DNA of 64,000 nucleotides, from the NCBI GenBank assembly GCA_014804795.1, contig JAAUZC010000002.1:37985-101984 (forward strand), written 5' to 3'. A program made the translations under genes and the position numbers. The notes below the pieces were generated by a model. It saw only the letters and a list, made by a program, of their open reading frames with translations, did no database searches and had not been told where the DNA came from. The stretch is from Lachnospiraceae bacterium. Lineage in GTDB: Bacteria > Bacillota > Clostridia > Lachnospirales > Lachnospiraceae. This document shows positions 1 through 8,398 of this stretch, in pieces; the first letter of the stretch is position 1, and each line of letters opens with the position of its first letter.

Positions 1-772
1 GCTTTTAAAACCGGAAGAGCTGCTTGCTACGCTGCGGGAATATAAAGAGATGGTGGAACCTTATGTCTGTGATGTGTCTTTATATCTGCACAAAGCATTA
101 AAAGAGGATAAAACTGTACTGTTGGAAGGGCAGCTTGGTACGTTGAAGGATACGGATCACGGGATTTATCCGATGGTGACAAGTTCTTCCACGCTGGCAG
201 CCTACGGCGCTATCGGCGCAGGAATTCCGCCCTGTGAGATCAAACAGATCGTGACGGTTTGTAAGGCCTATTCTTCCGCGGTCGGCGCGGGTGCGTTTGT
301 GTCGGAAATATTTGGAGAGGAAGCAGATGAACTGAGACGCCGCGGCGGTGACGGCGGTGAATACGGTGCGACTACGGGCCGTCCGCGTCGCATGGGCTGG
401 TTTGACTGTGTGGCTTCCAAATACGGCTGCCGTTTGCAGGGAACCACCGATGTGGCATTTACTGTGCTTGATGTGCTCGGATATCTGGACGAGATTCCGG
501 TTTGTGTCGGCTATGAGATTGACGGTGAAGTGACTACCGATTTTCCTGTGACGCATAAGCTGGAAAAGGCTAAACCCGTATTGGAGACACTGCCCGGTTG
601 GAAGTGCGATATCAGGGGAATTAAAAAATATGAGGATCTGCCGGAGAACTGCCGCGGCTATATTGAGTTTATTGAAAAAAAGATCGAGTATCCGATCACA
701 ATGGTCAGCAACGGACCGGGCAGAGCGGATATTATCTACAGAAAGAGCCCTCTGAAACAGACGGAATCCTAA
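1..772 (+). CDS. purA: Adenylosuccinate synthetase, C-terminal part (5' end outside window)
   Basis: The reading frame is open from base 2 and ends at a TAA; about 256 C-terminal residues are present. The enzyme joins aspartate to IMP using GTP, the first step from IMP to AMP in the cytoplasm. The family signature loop GATTGRPRRMGWFD, which holds aspartate and IMP, is intact, followed by the conserved segment around LQGTTDVAFTVLDVLGYL and the C-terminal motif SNGPGR. The N-terminal GTP-binding loop lies before the window. Identification is firm; only completeness cannot be judged. Confidence 0.95.
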   Translation, partial: LLKPEELLATLREYKEMVEPYVCDVSLYLHKALKEDKTVLLEGQLGTLKDTDHGIYPMVTSSSTLAAYGAIGAGIPPCEIKQIVTVCKAYSSAVGAGAFVSEIFGEEADELRRRGGDGGEYGATTGRPRRMGWFDCVASKYGCRLQGTTDVAFTVLDVLGYLDEIPVCVGYEIDGEVTTDFPVTHKLEKAKPVLETLPGWKCDIRGIKKYEDLPENCRGYIEFIEKKIEYPITMVSNGPGRADIIYRKSPLKQTES

Positions 773-795
773 AGTGAGGCGGAAGAGGATTTTAT

Positions 796-1404
796 ATGAT
801 TAAAAATATTATTTTTGATATCGGTAATGTATTGACAGATTTCAGGTGGCAGGAATTTTTTGCCGGATTCGGATATGAGGATGAGGTGTTAAAGAGACTG
901 GCAAAAGCTACTGTGGGAAGTACCCTGTGGGATGAAGTGGACAGGGGTGTCTGGAGCGATGAGGAACTGATAGAAGGATTTATTCAAAACGATCCTTCCC
1001 TGGAGCCGGAGCTGCTGCAGATATTCACAAATATCCACGGTATGGTGACAAAGCGCGGCTATGCGATTCCGTGGATTCAGAGTTTGCAGAAAGCGGGATA
1101 TCGTTGTTACTATCTTTCCAATTTCAGTCATAAAGCGCATACAGAGTGCGCGGATGCATTGGATTTTCTGGAATATATGGACGGCGGTATTTTGTCCTAT
1201 CAGGATAAGATGATCAAACCGGACAGGAAGATTTATCAGCTTTTGCTGAATCGATACGGGCTGAAAGCGCAGGAATGTGTTTTTCTGGATGATACACAGA
1301 AAAATATTTCGGCAGCGGCAGAGCTTGGCATCCATACGATTCTGTTTCAGGACAGGGAGCAGGCAGTACTGGAACTTGAGAAACTGGGGGTAAGTACAGC
1401 ATAA
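796..1404 (+). CDS. HAD-superfamily phosphatase (YihX-like)
   Basis: A 202-residue cytoplasmic hydrolase starting 23 bases after purA, probably in the same transcript. Motif I is FDIGNVLTDF with nucleophile Asp8; the usual second acid is Gly, as is common in the DxGNV branch of HAD-IA enzymes. Motif II is YYLSNFS near residue 107, motif III is the Lys of IKPDRKIY, and motif IV is VFLDDTQKN near residue 163. Residues 15-85 form the helical cap typical of sugar-phosphate phosphatases. The substrate cannot be read from sequence. A GGAAGAGGA ribosome site precedes the ATG. Confidence 0.85.
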   Translation: MIKNIIFDIGNVLTDFRWQEFFAGFGYEDEVLKRLAKATVGSTLWDEVDRGVWSDEELIEGFIQNDPSLEPELLQIFTNIHGMVTKRGYAIPWIQSLQKAGYRCYYLSNFSHKAHTECADALDFLEYMDGGILSYQDKMIKPDRKIYQLLLNRYGLKAQECVFLDDTQKNISAAAELGIHTILFQDREQAVLELEKLGVSTA

Positions 1405-1502
1405 AAAAGGTTCGGTATAATGCCATGACCGGTTTGGTCAAAGGAAAAGTTACCTGATATAATGATATATTAAATATAATCCATACTAAAAATGATAAAG
1501 GA

Positions 1503-2018
1503 GTGAAAATTATGGCTTTATTAAAAAAATGGCGTGATATGGCATATTCAGAGACCGCAAATAAGGGTGATCTGCAGAGACTGTGGAAGCAGTATTTCGA
1601 GGATGAGGAGGGGATTTATGCGCAGCTCCTCAAAAATCCTGACGAAGTGGTGACCGGTACAGTCAAAGAACTGGCTGAGAAGTATGATGTGGACATTATG
1701 ACGATGACCGGTTTTCTGGATGGCATTAATGACAGCCTGAAAGAGCAGAATCCGATCGAGGAGATGGAAGAGGATACGGTGGTAAACTTAGGGTTTGAGA
1801 AGGAACTGCTCTATAAGAATATGGTAGCGGCAGGCGCTGACTGGCTCTATAATCTCGAGGAGTGGGAGCCGATCTTTGACGAAGAGAGAAGAAAAGAACT
1901 GTATAAAGAGCAGAAATCTTCCACGACAATCGTAAAAGAAGAAAAGATATATCCCAATGATCCCTGTCCGTGCGGAAGCGGCAAAAAATATAAGAAATGC
2001 TGTGGGAAAAACAAGTAA
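1503..2018 (+). CDS. SEC-C motif protein, about 171 aa
   Basis: A small acidic protein ending in a SEC-C zinc motif ([17 protein letters not shown], residues about 151-167), which in SecA and many small proteins binds zinc and mediates protein contacts. The alpha-helical N-terminal 130 residues match nothing I recognise beyond similar stand-alone SEC-C proteins of Clostridia. The given start lies 10 bases after AAAGGAG; a second ATG (codon 4) is less well placed. An AT-rich promoter-like stretch with TATAAT-type hexamers lies at about 1455-1485. Just past the TAA the same frame continues into a second, decayed SEC-C tail (see separate entry). Confidence 0.75.
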   Translation: MKIMALLKKWRDMAYSETANKGDLQRLWKQYFEDEEGIYAQLLKNPDEVVTGTVKELAEKYDVDIMTMTGFLDGINDSLKEQNPIEEMEEDTVVNLGFEKELLYKNMVAAGADWLYNLEEWEPIFDEERRKELYKEQKSSTTIVKEEKIYPNDPCPCGSGKKYKKCCGKNK

Positions 2019-2069
2019 TGTTGCCGCTCGCGGCAAAAGTATAAAAAGTGCTGCGGCAGAGGGAAATGA
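2019..2069 (+). pseudogene. In-frame remnant of a second SEC-C tail after the stop codon
   Basis: Directly after the TAA of the SEC-C gene, in the same frame, 16 codons read CCRSRQKYKKCCGRGK and then TGA. The block QKYKKCCGRGK mirrors [11 protein letters not shown] of the real C-terminus. This is either a tandem duplication of the motif cut off by a stop mutation or a tail that is sometimes added by stop-codon readthrough. Confidence 0.6.
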
Positions 2070-2120
2070 TATACGGGTGACCAGGCACCGGGTATTTATT
2101 GAAAACGGGGGGAGCAGATT

Positions 2121-2765
2121 ATGGCAGAATTAGGAAAAAAAGAACAGCTTGTCTTTGAAATCACACAGCTTGAGTGGGATATGTTTCAGCATGTCTATAA
2201 TACCGGCGGCAGGGCATCCTGTCAGGATAATCCGGATACTTTTTTCAAGATGCGCATGAGCCAGTGGCTGGCTTATTCCGGGGAAGTGCTGGAAAGCTAT
2301 AAGGCGGATTGTGTAAAGGCGATAGAAAACGGAGATAATCTGCTGTGGCAGAAGTATGCCCGCATGATGGAAACGACTTATCCCGAAGAGTATGAAAATG
2401 TAAAGCAGTATCTGCCGGAGATATCGGAGGAGAGCAGGAAGAAGATCGAGGAGATCGTAAAGATCCATATGGAGTGGGATGCCTATATGGCAAAGCACTA
2501 TCCGAATATCAGGAAGCGCGGCAGAGTGGCAACTACTGAAGAGGATAATGTGGCAGCAGGTTCTTCCATGGAGAGTTATCTGCGCTGTGAGTTGATGTCC
2601 TATTCCGAAAGGACGCGAGAACTGATCTATCAGGAGACGAAAGAAGCTTATGCGCAGGGGGAAAATACCCTGAAAGAGATCATAGCCAACGAAACCAGGT
2701 TTTACGGCTATGGGACGCTTGAGGAAGCGGAGACAAAACACGGAGAGATTCCCGGTTTAGACTAA
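2121..2765 (+). CDS. DUF4125-like protein, about 214 aa
   Basis: A soluble, mostly helical protein with the segment EWDMFQHVYNTGGRASCQDN near residue 20, followed by FFKMRMSQWLAYS; this pattern fits the DUF4125 family as I know it. No catalytic function is established for that family. It follows the SEC-C gene in the same orientation with a strong GGGGGGAGC ribosome site, so the two may be co-transcribed. A hairpin terminator follows. Identification of the family is from memory of the motif and is moderately sure; function is unknown. Confidence 0.7.
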   Translation: MAELGKKEQLVFEITQLEWDMFQHVYNTGGRASCQDNPDTFFKMRMSQWLAYSGEVLESYKADCVKAIENGDNLLWQKYARMMETTYPEEYENVKQYLPEISEESRKKIEEIVKIHMEWDAYMAKHYPNIRKRGRVATTEEDNVAAGSSMESYLRCELMSYSERTRELIYQETKEAYAQGENTLKEIIANETRFYGYGTLEEAETKHGEIPGLD

Positions 2766-2791
2766 ATCATGAACGTCAGTAAGAAACAATT

Positions 2792-2831
2792 TTCCGCAGG
2801 ATTAGCAATAGTCTTGCGGAACTTTGCTTTT
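2792..2831 (+). terminator. Hairpin terminator
   Basis: Ten-base arms 2792-2801 and 2812-2821 pair (one G-U) around a 10-base loop and are followed by a T-rich stretch CTTTGCTTTT. It separates the DUF4125-like gene from the downstream regulator module. Confidence 0.55.
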
Positions 2832-2845
2832 GAGGGAGCATATAG

Positions 2846-3523
2846 ATGAAGATATTGATGATTGAAGACGACCTGAGTCTGATAAACGGTTTATCCTATG
2901 CGATAAGAAAACAAGGCTATGAATTGGATATCGCCAGAACAAGTGCGGAGGCCGACAGGGCATTTGAGAACGGAAAATACGATCTGGTCATTCTCGATGT
3001 ATCGCTTCCCGACGGCAGCGGTTTTGATCTGTGTAAAAAAATCCGCATCACATCAAAGGTGCCGGTCATATTTCTCACCGCTGCGGACGAGGAGACCGAT
3101 ATTATCATGGGACTCGACATCGGCGGCGATGATTATATTACAAAGCCCTTCAAACTTGCTGTCCTGATGTCAAGAATAAATGCAATTTTGCGGCGGAGCA
3201 ATCATTTTAATACGGATGCCGCAGAACTGGATTCAAACGGCATACGGGTGGAATTGTTAAAGGGAAAAGTATATAAAAACGGTGCATTGCTCGATCTGAC
3301 GGCGAATGAATATAAGCTGTTGTGCATGTTTATGGAGAACCCTGATATTGTACTGACTTCCGAGCAGATTCTGGGGAAGCTGTGGGACTGCAAAGAGAGC
3401 TATGTGGACAGCAGCACACTGACCGTATATATACGCAGGCTGCGAACAAAAATAGAGGATAATCCGAGTGTGCCGGAAAGGATAGTGACAGTGCGGGGAA
3501 TGGGGTATAAATGGAATGTTTGA
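2846..3523 (+). CDS. OmpR-family response regulator
   Basis: 225 residues: receiver domain (1-115) with acidic pair EDD near residue 8, phospho-acceptor Asp in VILDVSLPDG (about residue 51), and Lys in DDYITKPF; then a winged-helix DNA-binding domain (about 125-225) with LTANEYKLLCMF and the C-terminal VRGMGYKW. It should bind DNA when phosphorylated by the kinase encoded next, whose start overlaps its stop by 8 bases. The downstream ABC transporter genes are the likely target, since direct repeats resembling OmpR-type half-sites lie in front of them. Confidence 0.92.
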   Translation: MKILMIEDDLSLINGLSYAIRKQGYELDIARTSAEADRAFENGKYDLVILDVSLPDGSGFDLCKKIRITSKVPVIFLTAADEETDIIMGLDIGGDDYITKPFKLAVLMSRINAILRRSNHFNTDAAELDSNGIRVELLKGKVYKNGALLDLTANEYKLLCMFMENPDIVLTSEQILGKLWDCKESYVDSSTLTVYIRRLRTKIEDNPSVPERIVTVRGMGYKWNV

Positions 3524-4556
3524 AATGAAAATTCTCACGGACAAAAATATCAGGCGGTTGTTTTGTGAAATCATATTGTGCGTAATCATATTTGTTGTGC
3601 TCGCCGCATTTTTTATGCAGTTTGAAAGCGCGTCGCTTTTTATATTTGCCGCATCCTTCTGTATGGCGCTTACGATTTTAGGATTTTGCTGCGGATGTTT
3701 TTGCAGGCAGAACAAAATCATTGAGGACGCAGCTGCCCATATTGCCGCGTACAGTTCAGGGGATACGAGTGTTCGGATTGACTGTGACGACGAGGGGGAG
3801 CTTAACAAGCTGTTTCACGAGATCAATTCGCTGGCGGCAATACTGAATGCCCACGCCGAACATGAACTCCGCTCCAAAGAGTTTTTGAAAAATACCATAT
3901 CCGATATCTCTCATCAGTTGAAAACGCCGCTTGCGGCGTTAAATATTTACAACGGTATTATGCAGGACGATACGACAGATTTGTCGGAAATCAAAGAGTT
4001 TGTTAATCTCTCGGAACAGGAACTTGACAGAATAGAAACGCTTGTGCAAAATCTTTTGAAAATCACAAAACTTGATGCAGGGACGGCTGTCACTGTCAGA
4101 AAAGAAGAAAATGTTTACGAAATGCTGGAGGAGATTAAAGAGCATTTTGCCTTCCGCGCAAAGCAGGAGGAAAAGCAGATCATTTTAGCGGGAGATGCTG
4201 CGGCAAGCTTTTCCTGTGACCGCATATGGCTTACGGAAGCTATGGAGAATATTGTGAAAAACGCGCTCGATCACACTGCGCCCGGCGATAAGATAAACCT
4301 GGGATGTAAGAGTCTTTCGTCTGTTGTGCAGATTACGGTGAAAGATAACGGCAGCGGTATTCATCCGGAGGATCTGCATCATATTTTCAAGCGGTTTTAC
4401 CGCAGCCGTTTTTCCAAAGATACACAGGGCGTCGGACTCGGGCTTTCCCTTGCAAAGTCGATCATAGAAGCCCATAACGGCACGATAGAGGTGGACAGCG
4501 AACCCGGGGGCGGAACAAACTTTGTCATTAATTTTCTGATTCCTACAAAATTGTAG
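3516..4556 (+). CDS. Sensor histidine kinase
   Basis: 346 residues. Two membrane helices at about 14-33 and 37-59 with almost no external loop, then a HAMP-like linker (about 62-108), the dimerisation/phosphoacceptor motif DISHQLKTPLAAL with His near residue 133, and an ATPase domain with N box ENIVKNALDH, G1 DNGSGI and G2 GVGLGLSLAKSI. A kinase with so little outside the membrane usually senses through its partner transporter or within the membrane. The start overlaps the regulator gene; a second ATG three codons later is also possible. Confidence 0.9.
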   Translation: MFEMKILTDKNIRRLFCEIILCVIIFVVLAAFFMQFESASLFIFAASFCMALTILGFCCGCFCRQNKIIEDAAAHIAAYSSGDTSVRIDCDDEGELNKLFHEINSLAAILNAHAEHELRSKEFLKNTISDISHQLKTPLAALNIYNGIMQDDTTDLSEIKEFVNLSEQELDRIETLVQNLLKITKLDAGTAVTVRKEENVYEMLEEIKEHFAFRAKQEEKQIILAGDAAASFSCDRIWLTEAMENIVKNALDHTAPGDKINLGCKSLSSVVQITVKDNGSGIHPEDLHHIFKRFYRSRFSKDTQGVGLGLSLAKSIIEAHNGTIEVDSEPGGGTNFVINFLIPTKL

Positions 4557-4579
4557 GCTTATATTCATCTTACTGTAGG
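4542..4579 (+). promoter_or_regulatory. Candidate response-regulator site before ABC genes
   Basis: A 7-2-7 palindrome (CCTACAA, AA, TTGTAGG) at 4542-4557 overlaps the kinase stop codon. The half-site TGTAGG at 4552 is repeated at 4574, exactly 22 bases or two helical turns later, as expected for tandem binding of an OmpR-type dimer. The ATPase gene starts 47 bases downstream. No clear -35/-10 pair could be assigned, so this is a proposal. Confidence 0.35.
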
Positions 4580-4626
4580 GTTTTGCTGATATTCTTAATG
4601 CAAATAAACAGAAAGAGGTACTCATT

Positions 4627-5322
4627 ATGAACTTATTAGAGGTAAGATCCATCTCGAAAACCTACGGTAGCGGTGAAACTGCCGTCCGCGCATTGAAGAA
4701 TGTCAGCTTTACAGTGCCAAAAGGCGAGTTTGTCACAGTTGTCGGTGAGTCGGGAAGCGGAAAATCAACGCTTCTCAATATGATAGGCGCGCTCGACACA
4801 CCAACTGCCGGAAAGGTATTTATCGACGGTAAGGATACATTTTCCATGAAGGACACTAATCTGACAATTTTTCGCCGCAGAAATATCGGTTTCATTTTCC
4901 AATCCTTCAACTTAATTCCCGAACTTACGGTTGAACAAAACATAATATTCCCCCTGCTTCTCGACTATAAAAAGCCGGATACGGGATATCTGGAAGAATT
5001 GCTGGAGGTGCTTAATCTGAGAGATCGCCGTAAGCATCTGCCGGGGCAACTGTCGGGCGGGCAGCAGCAGAGGGTGGCGATCGGCAGAGCATTGATCACA
5101 CGTCCTGCCCTTATTTTGGCGGATGAACCAACCGGAAATCTCGATACACAAAACAGCAGTGAAGTGATCGCGCTTTTGCGGGAGGCATCACGCAAGTACA
5201 GGCAGACAATCATCATGATCACGCACAACCGCTCTATCGCAGCGTCTGCTGACCGGGTGCTCAATGTGTCCGACGGTGTGCTATCTGATCTGGGAGGTGC
5301 AGGCAATGAAAAGTTATCTTAA
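4627..5322 (+). CDS. ABC transporter ATP-binding protein (MacB/BceA type)
   Basis: 231 residues with Walker A GESGSGKSTLLN (about residue 38), Q-loop FIFQSFNLIPELT, signature LSGGQQQR, Walker B ALILADEPTGNLD and the H-loop MITHN. This is the lipoprotein-release/antimicrobial-peptide class that pairs with FtsX-like permeases. It is preceded by AAAGAGG and followed by an overlapping permease gene. With the regulator and kinase upstream it forms a detoxification-type module, probably induced by a peptide or membrane-active compound. Confidence 0.93.
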   Translation: MNLLEVRSISKTYGSGETAVRALKNVSFTVPKGEFVTVVGESGSGKSTLLNMIGALDTPTAGKVFIDGKDTFSMKDTNLTIFRRRNIGFIFQSFNLIPELTVEQNIIFPLLLDYKKPDTGYLEELLEVLNLRDRRKHLPGQLSGGQQQRVAIGRALITRPALILADEPTGNLDTQNSSEVIALLREASRKYRQTIIMITHNRSIAASADRVLNVSDGVLSDLGGAGNEKLS

Positions 5323-7627
5323 CCTGATCTCCATTTCGGCGAAAGTGAGAAAAAAACAAAACAAAATGACAATCATCTGTATCGTGCTTGCGGTATTTCT
5401 TGTGAGCGGGGTATTTTCCATGGCGGATATGGGCGTCAGGGCAGAAAAGGCAAATATGGTAAACAAGCACGGCAACTGGCATATATGTCTGCGCGAAGTA
5501 GATGAGGATACGGCTGCACGGATATGTGCTGAAAGGAACGTTGCGGCCTTCTCCTGGTACGACAGTATAAATTATAGAATAGATCAGGATTACTATATAA
5601 ACAGAAAGAGAGCGGCTCTCTGCGGTGTGGATGAGGCGTATCTCACTGAGATACGGGTCTCCGATATGGAGGGCGGGTTTCCGGAAAACGCACAGGAAGT
5701 GATGCTCACTTCAAACGCGAAAGAGGTTCTCGGTATCAGTATAGGAGATACTGTTGCGGTCAATACGCCTGCCGGCGATATGTATTACACTGTGTCAGGT
5801 TTCAAATATGACGAGGAGGCCATATTTTATGACGCTGTTGTCATATTTATGGAGAGAGAGGCATTTGCCGCAGCCTGTGAGCTTACAGGCAGCGAGGACT
5901 CTTATCCGGAATATTACATTCAATTTAAAGGACGCACAAACGCCAGAAAAGCGGTTGCACAAATAAAGGAAGAATACGGACTTACCGAGGAGAATATAGC
6001 GGAAAATGCCGCTATTATGGGACTGGAGGGTTTCAGCAGCAATTCCTATATGGTCGGTCTCTACGGCACTGCGGCAGTTCTGGTTTTGCTCGTGCTGGCC
6101 GCCGGCGTTCTCATGATCTCAAGCAGTATGAACAGCAATGTGTCCGAGCGCACCGAGTTTTTCGGCATGATGCGCTGTATCGGCGCCAGCAAAAAACAGA
6201 TCGTGCGGTTTGTGCGTCTGGAAGCGCTGAACTGGTGCAAAACGGCTGTTCCGGCAGGCATAGCCGCTGCCATGGTTGTAAGTTGGGGACTGTGCGCATT
6301 TTTACGGTATTTTATCGGAGATGAGTTCGCAGGTATGCCGCTTTTTTCCATCAGCCCGGTTGGTATTATATGCGGAATTGTCATCGGGATGACCACGGTT
6401 TTGATCGCGGCACAGTCACCGGCGAAGAGAGCAGCTGGGGTCTCGCCTGCGGCCGCGGTTTCGGGTAATGCGTTCACCGCAAAGAATGTCCGGTATGGAG
6501 CCCATGCCGGTTTCGGCAGAATTCAAACTGCGCTGGGAATCCATCATGCTGTATCGTCAAAGAAAAATCTTGTGCTTATGACGCTTTCCTTTGCGGTCAG
6601 TATCATTATGTTTTTATGTTTTTCTTCGATGGTCGGATTTGTAGAGCACGCCCTGCCATCACTTCGATCCTACACTCCCGATGTCTCTATCACAAGTATA
6701 GACGGGAGCTGTTCGATAGACAGAAAGCTCTATGAGGAAATTGACGGGCGGCATGGTATAGAAAATATTTACGGCAATATGTTTGCGCTCCATACGCCTG
6801 TATTATCAGACAGGACGGACGAGGTCGATCTGATCTCCTACGATGATTATATGCTTAACTGGTCAAAAGACAATGCTCTGCTCGACGGAGATCTTTCAAA
6901 GATTGCGGGCGACAGCAGGTATGTTTTTACCATTCACAATAAGACAAGTACTCTGCGAAAGGGTGATAAAATACAGATAGACGGGGAAGAACTTGAAGTT
7001 GCGGGCGAACTGTCTGTAGGGATATGGTCGGACGGGAAAGCCACTGTCGTCTGTTCCGAGGAGACCTTCACCCGTCTCACAAGTGAAAGCAATTATACGA
7101 TATTATGTGTTAAATTGACAAAGGATGCGACGGAAAGCGATATAGCGTTTCTCCGCGATTTGGCGGGAGAACATTCCTTCATAGATTATCGGGAGAGCAA
7201 CCGCCAGAACAGAAGTACTTACTGGCTGTTTACAATCCTGGTATATGGTTTTCTGGCAATCATCGCCATGATCACTGTGTTAAATATTATGAACAGTATT
7301 TCCATGAGCGTATCGGCAAAGATCAAACAGTACGGGGCAATGCGCGCGATTGGCATGGACACAGGGCAGCTTACGGGAATGGTTGCCGCTGAAGCGGTAA
7401 CTTACGCAGCACTCGGCTGTATCATCGGCATTGCGGTGGGGCTTCCTCTCCATAAAGCGTTTTTTGAGAAAATGGTGACATCCCACTTTGGCGATCCGTG
7501 GAAATTCCCTGTCACTGCAATGGCAGTGATACTCATCATCGTGGCGGTATCCTGCATAGCGGCGGTATATAAACCGGCAAAAAGGATCAAAAATATGTCT
7601 GTGACAGAGGTGATTTCGAATGAGTGA
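5306..7627 (+). CDS. FtsX-family ABC transporter permease, about 773 aa
   Basis: Chosen start is the ATG at 5306 (MKSYLNLISISAK), 5 bases after a GGGAGGTG site and overlapping the ATPase gene by 17 bases; an earlier in-frame ATG has no ribosome site. Layout: one N-terminal membrane helix (about 23-41), a large external domain, a helix block near 255-385, a second external domain (about 430-625), and a final three-helix block with the FtsX-type cytoplasmic motif KQYGAMRAIGM. This twofold FtsX arrangement is typical of permeases that handle peptides or lipids in Firmicutes. The substrate is unknown. Confidence 0.85.
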   Translation: MKSYLNLISISAKVRKKQNKMTIICIVLAVFLVSGVFSMADMGVRAEKANMVNKHGNWHICLREVDEDTAARICAERNVAAFSWYDSINYRIDQDYYINRKRAALCGVDEAYLTEIRVSDMEGGFPENAQEVMLTSNAKEVLGISIGDTVAVNTPAGDMYYTVSGFKYDEEAIFYDAVVIFMEREAFAAACELTGSEDSYPEYYIQFKGRTNARKAVAQIKEEYGLTEENIAENAAIMGLEGFSSNSYMVGLYGTAAVLVLLVLAAGVLMISSSMNSNVSERTEFFGMMRCIGASKKQIVRFVRLEALNWCKTAVPAGIAAAMVVSWGLCAFLRYFIGDEFAGMPLFSISPVGIICGIVIGMTTVLIAAQSPAKRAAGVSPAAAVSGNAFTAKNVRYGAHAGFGRIQTALGIHHAVSSKKNLVLMTLSFAVSIIMFLCFSSMVGFVEHALPSLRSYTPDVSITSIDGSCSIDRKLYEEIDGRHGIENIYGNMFALHTPVLSDRTDEVDLISYDDYMLNWSKDNALLDGDLSKIAGDSRYVFTIHNKTSTLRKGDKIQIDGEELEVAGELSVGIWSDGKATVVCSEETFTRLTSESNYTILCVKLTKDATESDIAFLRDLAGEHSFIDYRESNRQNRSTYWLFTILVYGFLAIIAMITVLNIMNSISMSVSAKIKQYGAMRAIGMDTGQLTGMVAAEAVTYAALGCIIGIAVGLPLHKAFFEKMVTSHFGDPWKFPVTAMAVILIIVAVSCIAAVYKPAKRIKNMSVTEVISNE

Positions 7628-7633
7628 TATAGA

Positions 7634-7664
7634 GAAGGCGGCTGTTAAAAATGCAGCCGTCTTC
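7634..7664. terminator. Hairpin between convergent genes
   Basis: Eleven-base arms 7634-7644 and 7654-7664 pair with one G-U pair. The hairpin straddles the end of the permease gene and the end of the minus-strand zinc-ribbon gene. Neither side has a good T-run, so its use as terminator is uncertain. Confidence 0.35.
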
Positions 7665-8349
7665 TTGCCTCCTCACGCACTCTGGGTAACAGCAGGATCG
7701 TCACGATAGCGATAATGAAGATAACGCATACGGTAAGCACGATGGCCGACCATGTGATGCGCAGCGGACTTCCCAGAAAATTCCTGCAAAGCAGTTCAAT
7801 GCCGATGCAGAATAAAGGAATCAGTGAAAAGATATAAAGCGTTACCGAAAAAGCGGAATGGTTTATTTTTAGAACAGACAGTATAAAAATTTCCAGCAGA
7901 AAAGTAAACAGGGCCGCGATCGGAAGCCCCAGATAAAAGAGCCAGTCCGCAGAACCGGTCAGGCGGGAGATCAGGTATAAATAGAAAGAAACCGCCAGTC
8001 CGTCCATGAAAACGGCAAGATACGGCGAAAGTTTTCTGTAAAAGATGTAAGGAATACAGATAACCCAGATAACCAGGCAGAAACCGATCACAAGCAATGA
8101 CCAGGGGGTGCCTGTAAAAACAAGCCAGTTTAAAATACCACAGGTTATGCTGATCGTAGAAAGCAGTACGCTGATGAAGATAGCAGCGTCTTTTCTGCGG
8201 GCAGGCTCCACCTTTCCTTTGGTGGCAGGATAGGGGGATGTGGCCTCAAAATAAGGGATATTATTGGGGTCCAGAACGGGCGTATTGCAGAGGGGGCATC
8301 TTTTTAAAGAAGGATCCAGTTCTACGCCGCAGTGCACACAATATGACAT
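7645..8349 (-). CDS. Zinc-ribbon membrane protein (DUF6320-like)
   Basis: 234 residues. An N-terminal zinc ribbon (CVHCG at 4-8 and CPLC at 18-21) is followed by a linker and six predicted membrane helices between about residues 53 and 225. I recognise the arrangement as the DUF6320-type protein that sits beside an alcohol-acetyltransferase-like gene in many Clostridia; no biochemical role is established. It begins 49 bases after the acyltransferase gene on the same strand and is probably co-transcribed with it. Confidence 0.7.
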   Translation of the reverse strand: MSYCVHCGVELDPSLKRCPLCNTPVLDPNNIPYFEATSPYPATKGKVEPARRKDAAIFISVLLSTISITCGILNWLVFTGTPWSLLVIGFCLVIWVICIPYIFYRKLSPYLAVFMDGLAVSFYLYLISRLTGSADWLFYLGLPIAALFTFLLEIFILSVLKINHSAFSVTLYIFSLIPLFCIGIELLCRNFLGSPLRITWSAIVLTVCVIFIIAIVTILLLPRVREEARRRLHF

Positions 8350-8398
8350 ACATTACCTCGATTCTGTGCAGAGTTTTCTGCACGGTCATTGCTTGTTC

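Noticed and set aside
889..1335. Long minus-strand ORF opposite the HAD gene, and similar antisense ORFs elsewhere
   Set aside because: They mirror well-supported genes, lack ribosome sites and have no recognisable protein pattern.
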